Assembly: GCF_024138395.1 (NCBI RefSeq) | Contig: NZ_JAMYDU010000008.1 | Span: forward strand, 163,642 to 227,641 | DNA: 64,000 bases | Origin: Pseudomonas mandelii | GTDB taxonomy: Bacteria > Pseudomonadota > Gammaproteobacteria > Pseudomonadales > Pseudomonadaceae | Direction of reading: 5' to 3' | Shown: positions 28,303 through 37,045 of the stretch, piece after piece | Layout of the letters: every line of letters starts with the position of its first letter | Numbering within the stretch: position 1 is the stretch's first letter | Translations under genes and position numbers: made by a program | The notes under the pieces: model-generated | Databases searched by the model: none | Told to the model about the DNA's origin: nothing | The model's input: only the letters and a program-made list of their open reading frames with translations

Positions 28303-28364
28303 CCGATCTAACACCATCAACCCGGCCCACATCTCTGCGGGCCGGATTGATGGTGTTAGATCGG
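28303..28364. terminator. long hairpin shared by patD and rloB 3' ends
   Basis: CCGATCTAACACCATCAA and its exact inverse TTGATGGTGTTAGATCGG form an 18-bp stem. It continues as CCGGCCC/GGGCCGG around a 10-base loop. The right arm contains the last codons and stop of rloB. Neither side has a long T-run, so it may be a bidirectional terminator or an mRNA 3'-end protector. Confidence 0.7.
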
Positions 28365-28982
28365 CTGAGGCTTGGAGAGGGTTTCAAACTCATCCATCAG
28401 CAGATGGATTTCGGTGCTGGGGTTAGGTTCGCCGCTGATGGCGACATCTTCGAGAATTTTGGGTGCCAAAGCTTTGGCTTTCTGAAAAGGCTCACCCAAT
28501 AGCTGAGCAAAATAGTTGATGCCTTTGCCCTTCTGGTACTTATCCATGTTCGGTTTTTCTCTGAGGCTCTTGGCCACCAAGTCACCCGGAGAGTTTTTCC
28601 CAACAGCCCTAAATGGCTTTCGATTGAAGCCGAAGTGCAAAAGAAGCCAAAACTCAAAACAGGGAAACGATGCTATGACTTTGATTTTCGGATGAGGTCT
28701 CGCCAGATCTATCGCTCTCTCAAAACATTGATGCGTATCGCGATCCAATGCACAAAACACTCTGTCGAAACGTTTCTGACGGGCAATGGCTCTTTCTACT
28801 ATTCCGCTCGGGTGCGTGACACCGCAGTGGGCAATTTCTACCTGGGCCTTGGCACGAAAATGAAAGGCGGCCTCCTCCAGATACCGTTTTCCTGACTTGC
28901 TATCTTCACAGAGAACCAGCACTTGTGGCTGAGGCTTGAATCTTGATTTCTTCCGATCAAATGATTTAGTCGAGTGCACCAT
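28356..28982 (-). CDS. RloB-like protein of an abortive-infection-type pair
   Basis: The 208 residues match RloB-domain proteins. A basic start (FDRKKSRFKPQPQVLVLCEDSKSG) leads to a Toprim-like fold with acidic positions in LCEDSKSGKRYLEEA and FCALDRDTHQCFE. Then comes the motif ASFPCFEFWLLLHFG, very typical of RloB. It starts three bases after the ATPase gene, so the two are an operon. RloB proteins act with AAA ATPases in AbiL and related defence systems; a nuclease or tRNA/RNA-targeting role is suspected. RloB family membership is confident; the exact system name is inferred. Confidence 0.85.
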   Translation of the reverse strand: MVHSTKSFDRKKSRFKPQPQVLVLCEDSKSGKRYLEEAAFHFRAKAQVEIAHCGVTHPSGIVERAIARQKRFDRVFCALDRDTHQCFERAIDLARPHPKIKVIASFPCFEFWLLLHFGFNRKPFRAVGKNSPGDLVAKSLREKPNMDKYQKGKGINYFAQLLGEPFQKAKALAPKILEDVAISGEPNPSTEIHLLMDEFETLSKPQPI

Positions 28983-28985
28983 TGG

Positions 28986-30239
28986 TCACCCCCGCCTGAT
29001 CAGCGGCAAACCGCGGTAACGGCCTTCAAAGTAGCGTTTCTCGACATCCTCACCCTCTCGCCCTTCAAAATCGTGAACGGAAAAAACACTGGTTGCACCA
29101 TTGGCATCACGTTCAGTGATCCAGAACTGATCACGCCGCAGAATTTTTGCATTCATTAGATGAGTATCGTGTGTCGTAAATATCAGCTGAGTATCCAATC
29201 CGCTATCGAGATGTTTCCCGATCAGATCAGCAACTATTTCAGGATGGAGGCTGCTGTCCAACTCATCGACAGACAGTATCCCGCTTCCATCTGCGCGATT
29301 GATCATGAACCAGGGCAGCCAAAAGCCAATCAGGTTTTTTGTGCCTCCGGACTCCTCTGAAAAATCAAACTCTGCTGTTCCCAAAAGACTTGTATGTGTC
29401 AGGGTTACTTTGTCTTTTTGGGCCGCCGCGAAGAATTCTTTAAGCGTGAGCTTTTTCTTGGTCGGAACAGCATCTGCATCCTCAGTATTGAGTTGAATAG
29501 CAGACACCGGAATATCCACGGCCCTCAAGAACTCCTTTAAATCGACTGTGTAGTCCGAGGCAACCTGCAAAAACCTGATGGAGGCGGCAGACAGCCCCAT
29601 CATATTGTTCTGCTCAATGACAAGAAGACCGGTTTGAAACCAGGTAAACGGCGCTCGTAACTGAGTCAGTTCTTCGCTGCTGTTCGCAACAGCCTGCGAA
29701 ATAAACAACACCTTTGGGCTCGTCAGGCGCCGCCAGGCATTGTGGACATCTTTCCCCCCCTCAAGACTTGAACCAAAAATATACTGCTCTCCCTCATCAC
29801 CAAAACGACGTTCATACAGCAGTGTTTCTTTCCCTTTGGGATAAGAGACCAGCTGCTCCTTGATTATCCGTTGCGAAGTAATGCGCAGAACAAACCGATA
29901 TCGGAGCCCGTTTTGAATGAAGTTGTACTCAAAGAAACTGGGCTCGTTCTTGAGCTGCGGATCAAAACGAAATGGTGAAACCGGCAGCGGTTCATCATTT
30001 GAGGAGGGCGTCGTTGCGAGCAGCCGTCCCATGATCCCCATCGCCTGGATAAGAGAAGATTTACCGGACGCGTTCGGCCCGTAAATTGCCGCGACCTTCA
30101 ACAAGTCCGGTAGATTTTCGCCACTCACGGAAGGTTTGAATACATTGCGCTTTTTACTCAGGCGTGGGGTCGCAACCATGGACAGGGTTTGCGCCTCACG
30201 GAAGGAGCGGTAATTGGAAACCGAAAACTCGATCAACAT
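28986..30239 (-). CDS. RloA-like AAA15/ABC-type ATPase, defence partner
   Basis: This 417-residue ATPase is of the OLD/RecF-like class. The start MLIEFSVSNYRSFREAQ has AGGA eight bases upstream; the ATG five codons earlier is less likely. Walker A is GPNASGKS at 54-61, and Walker B with the D-loop is ILSVDELDSSLHPEIV. The following H-switch is LIFTTHDTHLM. The C-terminus reads FEGRYRGLPLI. ATPases of this kind sense phage or DNA ends and license a partner effector, here RloB. Codon use is more AT-rich than in flanking metabolic genes, consistent with transfer. Confidence 0.87.
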   Translation of the reverse strand: MLIEFSVSNYRSFREAQTLSMVATPRLSKKRNVFKPSVSGENLPDLLKVAAIYGPNASGKSSLIQAMGIMGRLLATTPSSNDEPLPVSPFRFDPQLKNEPSFFEYNFIQNGLRYRFVLRITSQRIIKEQLVSYPKGKETLLYERRFGDEGEQYIFGSSLEGGKDVHNAWRRLTSPKVLFISQAVANSSEELTQLRAPFTWFQTGLLVIEQNNMMGLSAASIRFLQVASDYTVDLKEFLRAVDIPVSAIQLNTEDADAVPTKKKLTLKEFFAAAQKDKVTLTHTSLLGTAEFDFSEESGGTKNLIGFWLPWFMINRADGSGILSVDELDSSLHPEIVADLIGKHLDSGLDTQLIFTTHDTHLMNAKILRRDQFWITERDANGATSVFSVHDFEGREGEDVEKRYFEGRYRGLPLIRRG

Positions 30240-30424
30240 GTAGAAATCCTGCACTTAATTCCTGAAAGCAGAATAAATATAGGAAAAACCATTCATTTGG
30301 CGCTGTCTCCCTGCACCTCGTGCAAAAACAGGAAATTCCTACAGATGGAGCCTTCCAGCAAATACAACATTTCCTACAAGAAGCATCGCCAGAGTAGACT
30401 TGGCGCCGCGAGCGCCTTGCAGAT

Positions 30425-30640
30425 AGGCTTCCCCCATCGCTGCAACATCAGCGACCCGGGGTCGAAGCCGGAACACTATCAACATGGCGCATCCGCGCCC
30501 CCATATGAACTGGGGCATTTTTTGCCTTTCAGCTTCGCTTTATGGTGGGCCGTGTGGCGCGGGCCTCTCGGCTTACATGTTGATCGAGAATGTTCCGACT
30601 TCGAACGCCACTCGGTCCGCCACCCCGCTGCTGCATTGGC
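30425..30640 (+). other. structured leader-like region, similar in layout to 54.1-54.3 kb
   Basis: Hairpins occur in the same order as at 54.1 kb: CATCGCTGCAACATCAGCGAC, then GGCGC...GCGCCCCCAT, then a stretch ending GGGGCATTTTTTGCC. After this comes a paired region TGGTGGGCCGTGTGGCG with CGCCACTCGGTCCGCCACC (about 30543-30635). This looks like a diverged C4-type RNA leader. The preceding part of the gap (30240-30424) is AT-rich and holds the divergent rloA promoter region; nothing else is recognised there. Confidence 0.4.
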
Positions 30641-30720
30641 AGCATCAGGCCTGGATCAAGTGGCGGGACATGCCTGACCTGATGCAGGCACAGCGGCCAT
30701 TCACGATTGATAGCCGTTGA
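30484..30720 (+). CDS. possible 78-aa ORF over the leader-like region
   Basis: The ORF starts MAHPRPHMNWGIFCLSASLYGGPCGAG and ends just before a strong terminator. Its first half overlaps the hairpin region, which resembles the Ash/Icd-type ORFs that overlap C4-like RNAs in phages. The protein itself has no motif I recognise, and the ribosome binding site is poor. It may be a real short peptide gene or only the readable side of an RNA element. Confidence 0.3.
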   Translation: MAHPRPHMNWGIFCLSASLYGGPCGAGLSAYMLIENVPTSNATRSATPLLHWQHQAWIKWRDMPDLMQAQRPFTIDSR

Positions 30721-30730
30721 GCTGACACAC

Positions 30731-30761
30731 AAAGGGACGGACTTTTACAGTCCGTCCCTTT
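30731..30761. terminator. bidirectional intrinsic terminator
   Basis: AAAGGGACGGAC and GTCCGTCCCTTT form a perfect 12-bp stem with a seven-base loop. T-rich sequence follows on the plus side. It sits between the 78-aa ORF and the convergent 61-aa gene. Confidence 0.85.
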
Positions 30762-30791
30762 GGTTTTCCAATATGACTCAATCTCCTACGC

Positions 30792-30977
30792 TCAAAACCG
30801 CGAAACACTGCGCATCGCATCCACCAGATACCGCATCGCAATCCGGTCGGTCTCCGACAGCTCGCGATACCGCTCCACCAACTTCAACTCCTCCGAACTG
30901 AGCCGACGCCTTCGCCGACCAGTGGCCAGGCAGGGGAAGATTCCTAATATTTCAGTAATGCCTTGTACTTTCGACAT
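30792..30977 (-). CDS. small basic protein, unknown
   Basis: The 61 residues start MSKVQGITEILG, with AAGGA eight bases before the ATG. The protein has a run of five arginines (ATGRRRRRLSS) followed by a helical stretch (EELKLVERYRELSETDRIAM, then LVDAMRSVSR). The helical part resembles the C-terminal tails of Pseudomonas phage-repressor-type regulators, but no DNA-binding domain is present. It is convergent with the 78-aa ORF across a shared terminator. The reading frame is convincing; the function is unknown. Confidence 0.6.
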   Translation of the reverse strand: MSKVQGITEILGIFPCLATGRRRRRLSSEELKLVERYRELSETDRIAMRYLVDAMRSVSRF

Positions 30978-31013
30978 GGACGATGTCCTTCTATACGTCA
31001 GAGAAAACTTCAA

Positions 31014-31387
31014 AACCGCATCGCCCTATCACTTTCAGCGGTCACCTTGTGCCTGCTGAACCCACCGGCCTGAAGGGCCGAAACCGGTCATGCCCATAGA
31101 ATAGAAATTAAATCGGCGCTGAAAAGCTGTTTTTAGAGTAATTAGTCGAAAAAAGCAGATATGCCCTATAAATCAGAAAGCACTGTGAGAAACGTCACCT
31201 GAAATGTCTTGTTTCATTGCCGCGCTGTCGCTGTGCCATCAATCATTTTTGCTCTGCAACCGAACGGTTTAAGCTATTTGGCATCTCTTTAAGGTCCGTT
31301 GCGTTTGGCCAAGGCATGTCCGAACCGTTATTTCTGATCCAGCACGTGCCAGGAACGGCGCGGGATTGTTCACGACAGGTTGTACTT
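31014..31387. other. 374-base gap upstream of opgD
   Basis: This is AT-rich sequence between the divergent 61-aa gene and opgD. It must contain both promoters. I see no repeat, RNA or convincing ORF. The opgD frame is open back to 31217, but no good start lies there. Confidence 0.5.
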
Positions 31388-33013
31388 ATGCACCGCAGGA
31401 ATTTGCTCAAAGCCTCCATGGCCATCGCGGCTTACACGGGTCTCTCAGCCACCGGCCTATTGGCGGCACGCGCCTGGGCGGGCAGCAGCACGGCTGATGG
31501 CGACGCTATGGCGTTCGACTTCGAATCACTGAAGAGCCAGGCCAAACAGCTCGCCGGCAAGCCCTATCAGGACACCAAACAGGTGCTGCCGCCGACGCTG
31601 GCGACCATGACGCCGCAGAACTTCAACGCGATCCGCTACGACGGCAATCACTCGCTGTGGAAGGACTTGAAAGGTCAGCTGGACGTGCAGTTTTTCCACG
31701 TCGGCATGGGTTTCAAGCAGCCGGTGCGCATGTACAGCGTCGATCCCAAGACTCGACTGGCGCGGGAGGTGCATTTTCGCCCGTCGCTGTTCAACTACGA
31801 AAAAACCACCGTCGACACTAAACAGCTCAAGGGTGATCTGGGTTTCGCCGGGTTCAAGCTGTTCAAGGCCCCGGAGCTGGATAAGCACGACGTGTTGTCG
31901 TTCCTCGGCGCCAGCTATTTCCGCGCGGTAGATGCCACCGGCCAGTACGGTTTGTCGGCCCGCGGCCTGGCAATCGACACGTACGCCAAGAAGCGTGAAG
32001 AATTCCCGGATTTCACCAAGTTCTGGTTCGAGACCCCGGACAAGGACAGCACCCGCTTCGTGGTTTATGCCCTGCTCGATTCGCCGAGCGCCACCGGCGC
32101 CTACCGTTTTGATATCGATTGCCAGGCCGAGCGTGTGGTGATGGAAGTTGATGCCCACATCAATGCCCGCACCGCCATCGAGCAATTGGGTATCGCGCCG
32201 ATGACCAGCATGTTCAGCTGCGGCACCCATGAGCGGCGCATGTGCGACACGATTCACCCGCAAATCCACGACTCCGATCGCCTGGCCATGTGGCGCGGCA
32301 ATGGCGAGTGGATCTGCCGCCCGCTGAATAACCCGGCCACTTTGCAATTCAATGCTTTTGCCGACACCGACCCGAAAGGTTTCGGCCTGGTGCAGACCGA
32401 TCACGAGTTCGCCAATTATCAGGACACCGTCGACTGGTACAGCAAGCGTCCGAGTCTGTGGGTAGAACCTACAACCGCATGGGGCGAAGGCTCTATTGAT
32501 TTGCTGGAAATTCCTACAACTGGCGAAACCCTGGATAACATCGTCGCGTTCTGGACCCCGAAAAAACCGGTCGCGGCCGGGGATTCCCTCAACTATGGCT
32601 ACAAGCTTTATTGGAGCGCTCTGCCGCCGGTGAGCACGCCGCTGGCGCGGGTCCATGCGACCCGTTCGGGCATGGGCGGTTTCATTGAAGGCTGGGCGCC
32701 GGGCGAGCATTACCCGCCCGTCTGGGCGCGACGCTTTGCCGTGGACTTCACCGGCGGCGGTCTGGACCGCTTGCCCGAAGGCGCGGGGATCGAGCCGGTG
32801 GTGACCTGCTCTAACGGCCAGGTGAAGGACTTCAACGTGTTGGTGCTCGATGACATCAAGGGCTACCGCATTACTTTTGACTGGTACCCGACCAATGACA
32901 GCGTGGCTCCGGTGGAATTGCGTTTGTTCATTCGCACCAATGACCGGACGTTGAGTGAAACCTGGTTGTACCAGTATTTCCCGCCGGCGCCGGAGAAGCG
33001 TAAGTACACCTGA
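31388..33013 (+). CDS. opgD: periplasmic glucan biosynthesis protein D
   Basis: Needed for making or trimming osmoregulated periplasmic glucans. The 541 residues start with a twin-arginine signal ([20 protein letters not shown], ending ARAWAG), so export is by Tat in folded form. The mature protein is an OpgG/OpgD-type domain ([56 protein letters not shown]). The Tat signal separates OpgD from OpgG, which uses Sec. The upstream part of the open frame lacks a ribosome binding site and is dropped. A REP pair and terminator follow. Confidence 0.94.
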   Translation: MHRRNLLKASMAIAAYTGLSATGLLAARAWAGSSTADGDAMAFDFESLKSQAKQLAGKPYQDTKQVLPPTLATMTPQNFNAIRYDGNHSLWKDLKGQLDVQFFHVGMGFKQPVRMYSVDPKTRLAREVHFRPSLFNYEKTTVDTKQLKGDLGFAGFKLFKAPELDKHDVLSFLGASYFRAVDATGQYGLSARGLAIDTYAKKREEFPDFTKFWFETPDKDSTRFVVYALLDSPSATGAYRFDIDCQAERVVMEVDAHINARTAIEQLGIAPMTSMFSCGTHERRMCDTIHPQIHDSDRLAMWRGNGEWICRPLNNPATLQFNAFADTDPKGFGLVQTDHEFANYQDTVDWYSKRPSLWVEPTTAWGEGSIDLLEIPTTGETLDNIVAFWTPKKPVAAGDSLNYGYKLYWSALPPVSTPLARVHATRSGMGGFIEGWAPGEHYPPVWARRFAVDFTGGGLDRLPEGAGIEPVVTCSNGQVKDFNVLVLDDIKGYRITFDWYPTNDSVAPVELRLFIRTNDRTLSETWLYQYFPPAPEKRKYT

Positions 33014-33040
33014 CAGTAAGTGGGTGCCTGAACCGGCCCC

Positions 33041-33118
33041 TTCGCGGGCAAGCCTCGCTCCTACGGGATCGGTGATAAACGCTCCGCCCCCTTGTAGGAG
33101 CGAGGCTTGCCCGCGAAG
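33041..33118. repeat. REP pair after opgD
   Basis: TTCGCGGGCAAGCCTCGCTC.. and its inverse ..GAGCGAGGCTTGCCCGCGAA form a pair of the same family as at 26.6 kb. Confidence 0.9.
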
Positions 33119-33157
33119 ACGGCCTGACAGACAACGAACATCTCAGCACAGAAACGC

Positions 33158-33190
33158 AAAAAGCCCCGGTCAACACGACCGGGGCTTTTT
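33158..33190. terminator. intrinsic terminator between opgD and xenA (convergent)
   Basis: AAAAAGCCCCGGT / ACCGGGGCTTTTT form a symmetric hairpin with A-run and T-run on either side. It can serve both opgD and the convergent flavin reductase gene. Confidence 0.88.
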
Positions 33191-33205
33191 GTTTTTCAGC
33201 AGCAT

Positions 33206-34312
33206 TCAATCACGCAAATCCGATTCATGAATCGGCTGGTCACGATGGGTCGCCCGATGATATTGCGCCGGCCAGATAGCCTTATGCCCGCCCAGATCGT
33301 CATCGGCATGCAGCGGCCAATACGGATCACGCAACAACTCTCGGGCGAGGAAAATGATGTCGGCCTGACAGGTACGCAAAATGTGCTCGGCCTGGGCCGG
33401 TTCGGTAATCATTCCTACGGTGCCGGTGGCAATGCCTGACTCCTTGCGTACGCGCTCGGCAAAACGGGTCTGATAACCGGGGCCTGTAGGAATCTCTGCG
33501 TTTACCGCCGTACCGCCCGATGAGACATCGATCAGGTCCACGCCCAGATCTTTGAGGCGTCGCGCCAGCTCTACGGTTTCATCGGGGTTCCAGCCGTCCT
33601 CCACCCAATCGGTGGCCGACACCCGCACAAACACTGGTAATTCTTCAGGCCACACCGCACGCACCGCTTCGGTGACTTGCAGCACCAGCCGAATTCGATT
33701 CTCGAACGAGCCGCCGTACTGATCGCGCCGCTGATTGCTCAGGGGTGAAAGAAATTGGTGCAACAGGTAACCGTGAGCGGCGTGTACTTCGACCACTTTG
33801 AAACCGGCGGTCAGTGCCCGTTCGGCCGAATCGACGAAGGCCTGGATAACGTCAGCGATTTCGCCGTCATCGAGCTGCTTGGGTGGCGTGTGCTGTGGGT
33901 CGAAAGCGATCGGCGAAGGGCCGACCGGGATCCAGCCGCCGTCTTCCGGCTTGATGCTGCCATGCTTGCCGAGCCACGGCCGATGCGTGCTGGCCTTGCG
34001 CCCGGCGTGGGCCAACTGGATGCCGGCCACGGCGCCCTGAGCGGCGATGAAGCGCGTAATACGTTGCAAGGGTTCGATCTGTTGATCATTCCAGAGACCG
34101 AGGTCCTGGGCGGTGATGCGCCCGTCAGCGGTGACCGCCGTGGCTTCGGTGAACACCAGACCAGCGCCGCCGATAGCGCGACTGCCGAGGTGGACCAGAT
34201 GCCAGTCATTGGCCAGCCCATCGACGCTGGAGTACTGGCACATCGGTGATACCGCAATGCGGTTAAGCAGGGTCAATTGACGAAGGGTATAGGGTTCAAG
34301 CAGCAGACTCAT
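33206..34312 (-). CDS. xenA: old yellow enzyme, XenA/YqjM-type NAD(P)H:flavin oxidoreductase
   Basis: FMN enzyme that reduces activated C=C bonds and some nitro compounds. The 368 residues form a TIM barrel. Characteristic positions of the YqjM/XenA subclass are SPMCQYSSVDG (the active-site Cys that tunes FMN), LAHAGRKAS with the His pair region, and EVHAAHGYLLHQFLSPLSNQR. The phosphate-binding GTVGMITE and ARELLRDPYW lie near the C-terminus. It is a single gene with terminator and REP sequence around it. The physiological substrate is unknown. Confidence 0.9.
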   Translation of the reverse strand: MSLLLEPYTLRQLTLLNRIAVSPMCQYSSVDGLANDWHLVHLGSRAIGGAGLVFTEATAVTADGRITAQDLGLWNDQQIEPLQRITRFIAAQGAVAGIQLAHAGRKASTHRPWLGKHGSIKPEDGGWIPVGPSPIAFDPQHTPPKQLDDGEIADVIQAFVDSAERALTAGFKVVEVHAAHGYLLHQFLSPLSNQRRDQYGGSFENRIRLVLQVTEAVRAVWPEELPVFVRVSATDWVEDGWNPDETVELARRLKDLGVDLIDVSSGGTAVNAEIPTGPGYQTRFAERVRKESGIATGTVGMITEPAQAEHILRTCQADIIFLARELLRDPYWPLHADDDLGGHKAIWPAQYHRATHRDQPIHESDLRD

Positions 34313-34513
34313 GGGGCACCTCTCGAATCAGTGGGCAGGCTCCAGGGTTCTGTTTGAATAGTCGACGAGTGACAGGAAAAAGGGTGCAGCACCCGCCCCC
34401 GCGGGCAAAAAATTCGACAAGACGTCACAAGGATAATCAAGCAGTGCTTAGAGCCTAGTCGACATCGGGGGATAAGGGAGGGATCCGAGGGATTCGGTGC
34501 GGGGGAAATTGCT

Positions 34514-34576
34514 TTCGCGGGCAAGCCTCGCTCCTACAGATTCAGTGATCTGTAGGAGCGAGGCTGGCCCGCGAAG
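34514..34576. repeat. REP pair directly after recJ
   Basis: TTCGCGGGCAAGCCTCGCTC.. and ..GAGCGAGGCTGGCCCGCGAA are separated by only eight bases. The pair ends four bases from the recJ stop codon. The wider gap (34313-34513) shows nothing else clear. Confidence 0.9.
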
Positions 34577-34579
34577 GGC

Positions 34580-36289
34580 TTAACGCGGTTCGATGTGGGC
34601 AATCATCAACTGAACAGTCTCGTTCCCACGGAACTCATTGAGGTCGAGTTTGTAGGCCAACTCAACCCACTTGATGGTCGGATTCGGCCAGATATCACGG
34701 TCGATACCAAAGGCTATGCCGTCTAGCTTCACCGAACCGCATTCACTTCTCAGCACCACTTTGAGATGTCGCTCACCCACAACACGCTGCTCGACCAACT
34801 GAAACACCCCGTGAAACAGCGGCTCCGGGAAGTGTTGCCCCCACGGCCCGGCGTGGCGCAGGGCGCGGGCCAGTTCCAGGTGAAACTCTTCGACCGCCAA
34901 CGTGCCGTCCGACAGCAGGCGCCCGGTCAGGTCTTCTTCGCGCATTTGCCTACGCACTTCAGCGTCGAAGGCTTCGGCGAACAACGGAAAATTCGCTTCT
35001 GGCAAGGTCAGGCCGGCCGCCATGGCGTGGCCGCCGTATTTGCTGATCAGGTTCGGATGCTGCGCCGCGACCACACTCAAGGCGTCACGAATATGAAAAC
35101 CCTGAACCGAACGCCCCGAGCCCTTGAGCAGGCCATCGCCAGCATCGGCAAAGGCAATGGTCGGACGGAAATAACGCTCTTTCATACGCGACGCGAGGAT
35201 TCCGATGACGCCCTGGTGCCACTCAGGATCGAACAGGCACAAGCCGAACGGCATCGATTCCACCGGCAAATCCTTGAGCTGGGCCAGCGCCTCACGCTGC
35301 ATGCCCTGCTCGATGGATTTGCGGTCCTGGTTCATGCCATCCAGTTGAGCGGCCATTTCACGGGCAGCGCCCGCGTCTTCGGTAAGCAGGCATTCGATGC
35401 CCAAGCTCATGTCATCCAGACGCCCCGCCGCGTTCAGACGCGGGCCGAGGATGAAACCCAGGTCGGTGGAAGTGATGCGCGAATGGTCGCGCTTGGCCAC
35501 TTCAAGGATCGCCTTGATTCCCGGCCGCGCGCGCCCGGCGCGAATCCGCTCCAGCCCCTGATGCACCAGAATCCGGTTGTTGGCATCCAGCGGCACCACG
35601 TCGGCGACGCTGCCCAGCGCCACCAGGTCGAGCAATTCGCCAATGTTCGGCTGCGGCTTGCTTTCGTACCAACCCAGACTGCGCAGGCGCGCGCGCAAGG
35701 CCATCAGCACATAGAAGATCACCCCGACACCGGCCAGGGCTTTGCTCGGAAACTCACAACCCGGCTGATTCGGATTGACGATGGCATCGGCCAACGGCAG
35801 CTCGTCGCCGGGCAAGTGGTGATCGGTGACCAGCACCTTGAGCCCGGCCTTCTTCGCCGCCGCCACGCCTTCGACGCTGGAGATGCCGTTATCCACGGTG
35901 ATCAGCAGTTGCGGTTCGCGGGTCAGCGCCACTTCGACGATCTCCGGCGTCAGGCCATAGCCGTACTCGAACCGGTTCGGCACCAGATAATCGACATGCG
36001 CCGCGCCCAACAGGCGCAACCCCAGCATGCCCACAGTACTGGCCGTCGCACCATCGGCGTCAAAGTCGCCGACGATCAGAATCCGCTGACGTTGCTCGAG
36101 GGCCGTCACCAGCAAATCCACCGCCGCATCGATGCCTTTGAGCTGCTGATAGGGAATCAACCGCGCCAGGCTCTTGTCCAGTTCAGCCTCGGATAGCACG
36201 CCCCGCGCTGCGTAAAGGCGGGTCAGCAGCGGTGGAATATCACCGAGGAATGGCAGGGTGTCGGGCAACAGGCGAGGTTCGATGCGCAT
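34580..36289 (-). CDS. recJ: single-stranded-DNA 5'-3' exonuclease RecJ
   Basis: Acts in recombination and mismatch repair in the cytoplasm. The 569 residues have the usual RecJ length. DHH-superfamily motifs are DFDADGATAST (motif I), ITVDNGISSVEG (II), and TDHHLPGDELPLADAIVNPNQP (III, with the DHH triad). The DHHA1 motif reads SKYGGHAMAAGLTL. The C-terminal OB-fold is present. It lies 66 bases downstream of the yaeQ gene on the same strand. Confidence 0.96.
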   Translation of the reverse strand: MRIEPRLLPDTLPFLGDIPPLLTRLYAARGVLSEAELDKSLARLIPYQQLKGIDAAVDLLVTALEQRQRILIVGDFDADGATASTVGMLGLRLLGAAHVDYLVPNRFEYGYGLTPEIVEVALTREPQLLITVDNGISSVEGVAAAKKAGLKVLVTDHHLPGDELPLADAIVNPNQPGCEFPSKALAGVGVIFYVLMALRARLRSLGWYESKPQPNIGELLDLVALGSVADVVPLDANNRILVHQGLERIRAGRARPGIKAILEVAKRDHSRITSTDLGFILGPRLNAAGRLDDMSLGIECLLTEDAGAAREMAAQLDGMNQDRKSIEQGMQREALAQLKDLPVESMPFGLCLFDPEWHQGVIGILASRMKERYFRPTIAFADAGDGLLKGSGRSVQGFHIRDALSVVAAQHPNLISKYGGHAMAAGLTLPEANFPLFAEAFDAEVRRQMREEDLTGRLLSDGTLAVEEFHLELARALRHAGPWGQHFPEPLFHGVFQLVEQRVVGERHLKVVLRSECGSVKLDGIAFGIDRDIWPNPTIKWVELAYKLDLNEFRGNETVQLMIAHIEPR

Positions 36290-36355
36290 GGGGTGACAGG
36301 TGCTTCTCTTGAATACGTAGGATAAAACCGGGTAACGCGCTTCAGCGGCGAATAA

Positions 36356-36898
36356 TCAGCCGCGTTCGCCGCTCAGCCACTGCAACTGGACTTCATGCTG
36401 ACCACGGTCGTCGGTGACGAAAATCGTTCCTTCGCTGATCATCACATCCCACTTGATAACGCGCGGCATGTCCTTGGCCAGGGTTTCCAGAACTTCCTGG
36501 GGTACGGCGGCGATATGGACGTTTTTCAGGTTTTTGATCGCCGGGATCACTTTGGTTTCCCACACACGCAGGCTGCCGTAAGCCAGCAGGCTGGTGCGCT
36601 CGGTGCGGCGCGAGCACCAGGTCAGGCGATCGGCGTCTGGCTGGCCGACTTCGATCCAGTGCAGGACACGATCATCCAGGCTCTTTTCCCACAGCGCTGG
36701 CTCATCCACGTCTGACAGACCGCGACCGAAGGACAACTGCTCGTTGTACCAGAAGGCGTAGGCCAGCAGCCGCACGGTCATGCGCTCTTCGGTTTCCGAA
36801 GGGTGACGGGCGATGGTCTGCTTCACGCTCTCGTAGACGCTGCGGTCGAGGTCGGTGAGGTTCAGTTCAAACTTGTAGGTCGTGGACGGCTGGGCCAT
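36356..36898 (-). CDS. yaeQ: YaeQ family protein
   Basis: The 180 residues start MAQPSTTYKFELNLTDLDRS; the upstream extension of the frame lacks the family sequence. The YaeQ fold is related to the PD-(D/E)XK nuclease superfamily, visible in GLSDVDEPALWEKSL and HWIEVGQPDADRLTW. Its biological function is not settled; an old proposal linked it to RfaH suppression. It is likely co-transcribed with recJ. Confidence 0.92.
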   Translation of the reverse strand: MAQPSTTYKFELNLTDLDRSVYESVKQTIARHPSETEERMTVRLLAYAFWYNEQLSFGRGLSDVDEPALWEKSLDDRVLHWIEVGQPDADRLTWCSRRTERTSLLAYGSLRVWETKVIPAIKNLKNVHIAAVPQEVLETLAKDMPRVIKWDVMISEGTIFVTDDRGQHEVQLQWLSGERG

Positions 36899-37045
36899 GA
36901 ACGGGCTTCTTGATACGAGGAAAGGCGGCAAGTCTAACCGATGCAACAGGCAATCAACGAATTGAAGGCGATCAACTTTGGGCGACTGACGCCGGCCTAT
37001 GTTAAAACGCTACATCCGCTCAGCCTTTGTCCTACAGGATTCAGC

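Noticed and set aside
26622..34576. Regularly recurring short repeats as a CRISPR array
   Set aside because: Copies are kilobases apart, inverted in pairs and intergenic; no spacer pattern and no cas genes.
34766..36196. 476-codon plus-strand open frame opposite recJ
   Set aside because: Antisense shadow caused by GC-rich third positions; Gln/His/Arg-rich with no family resemblance.
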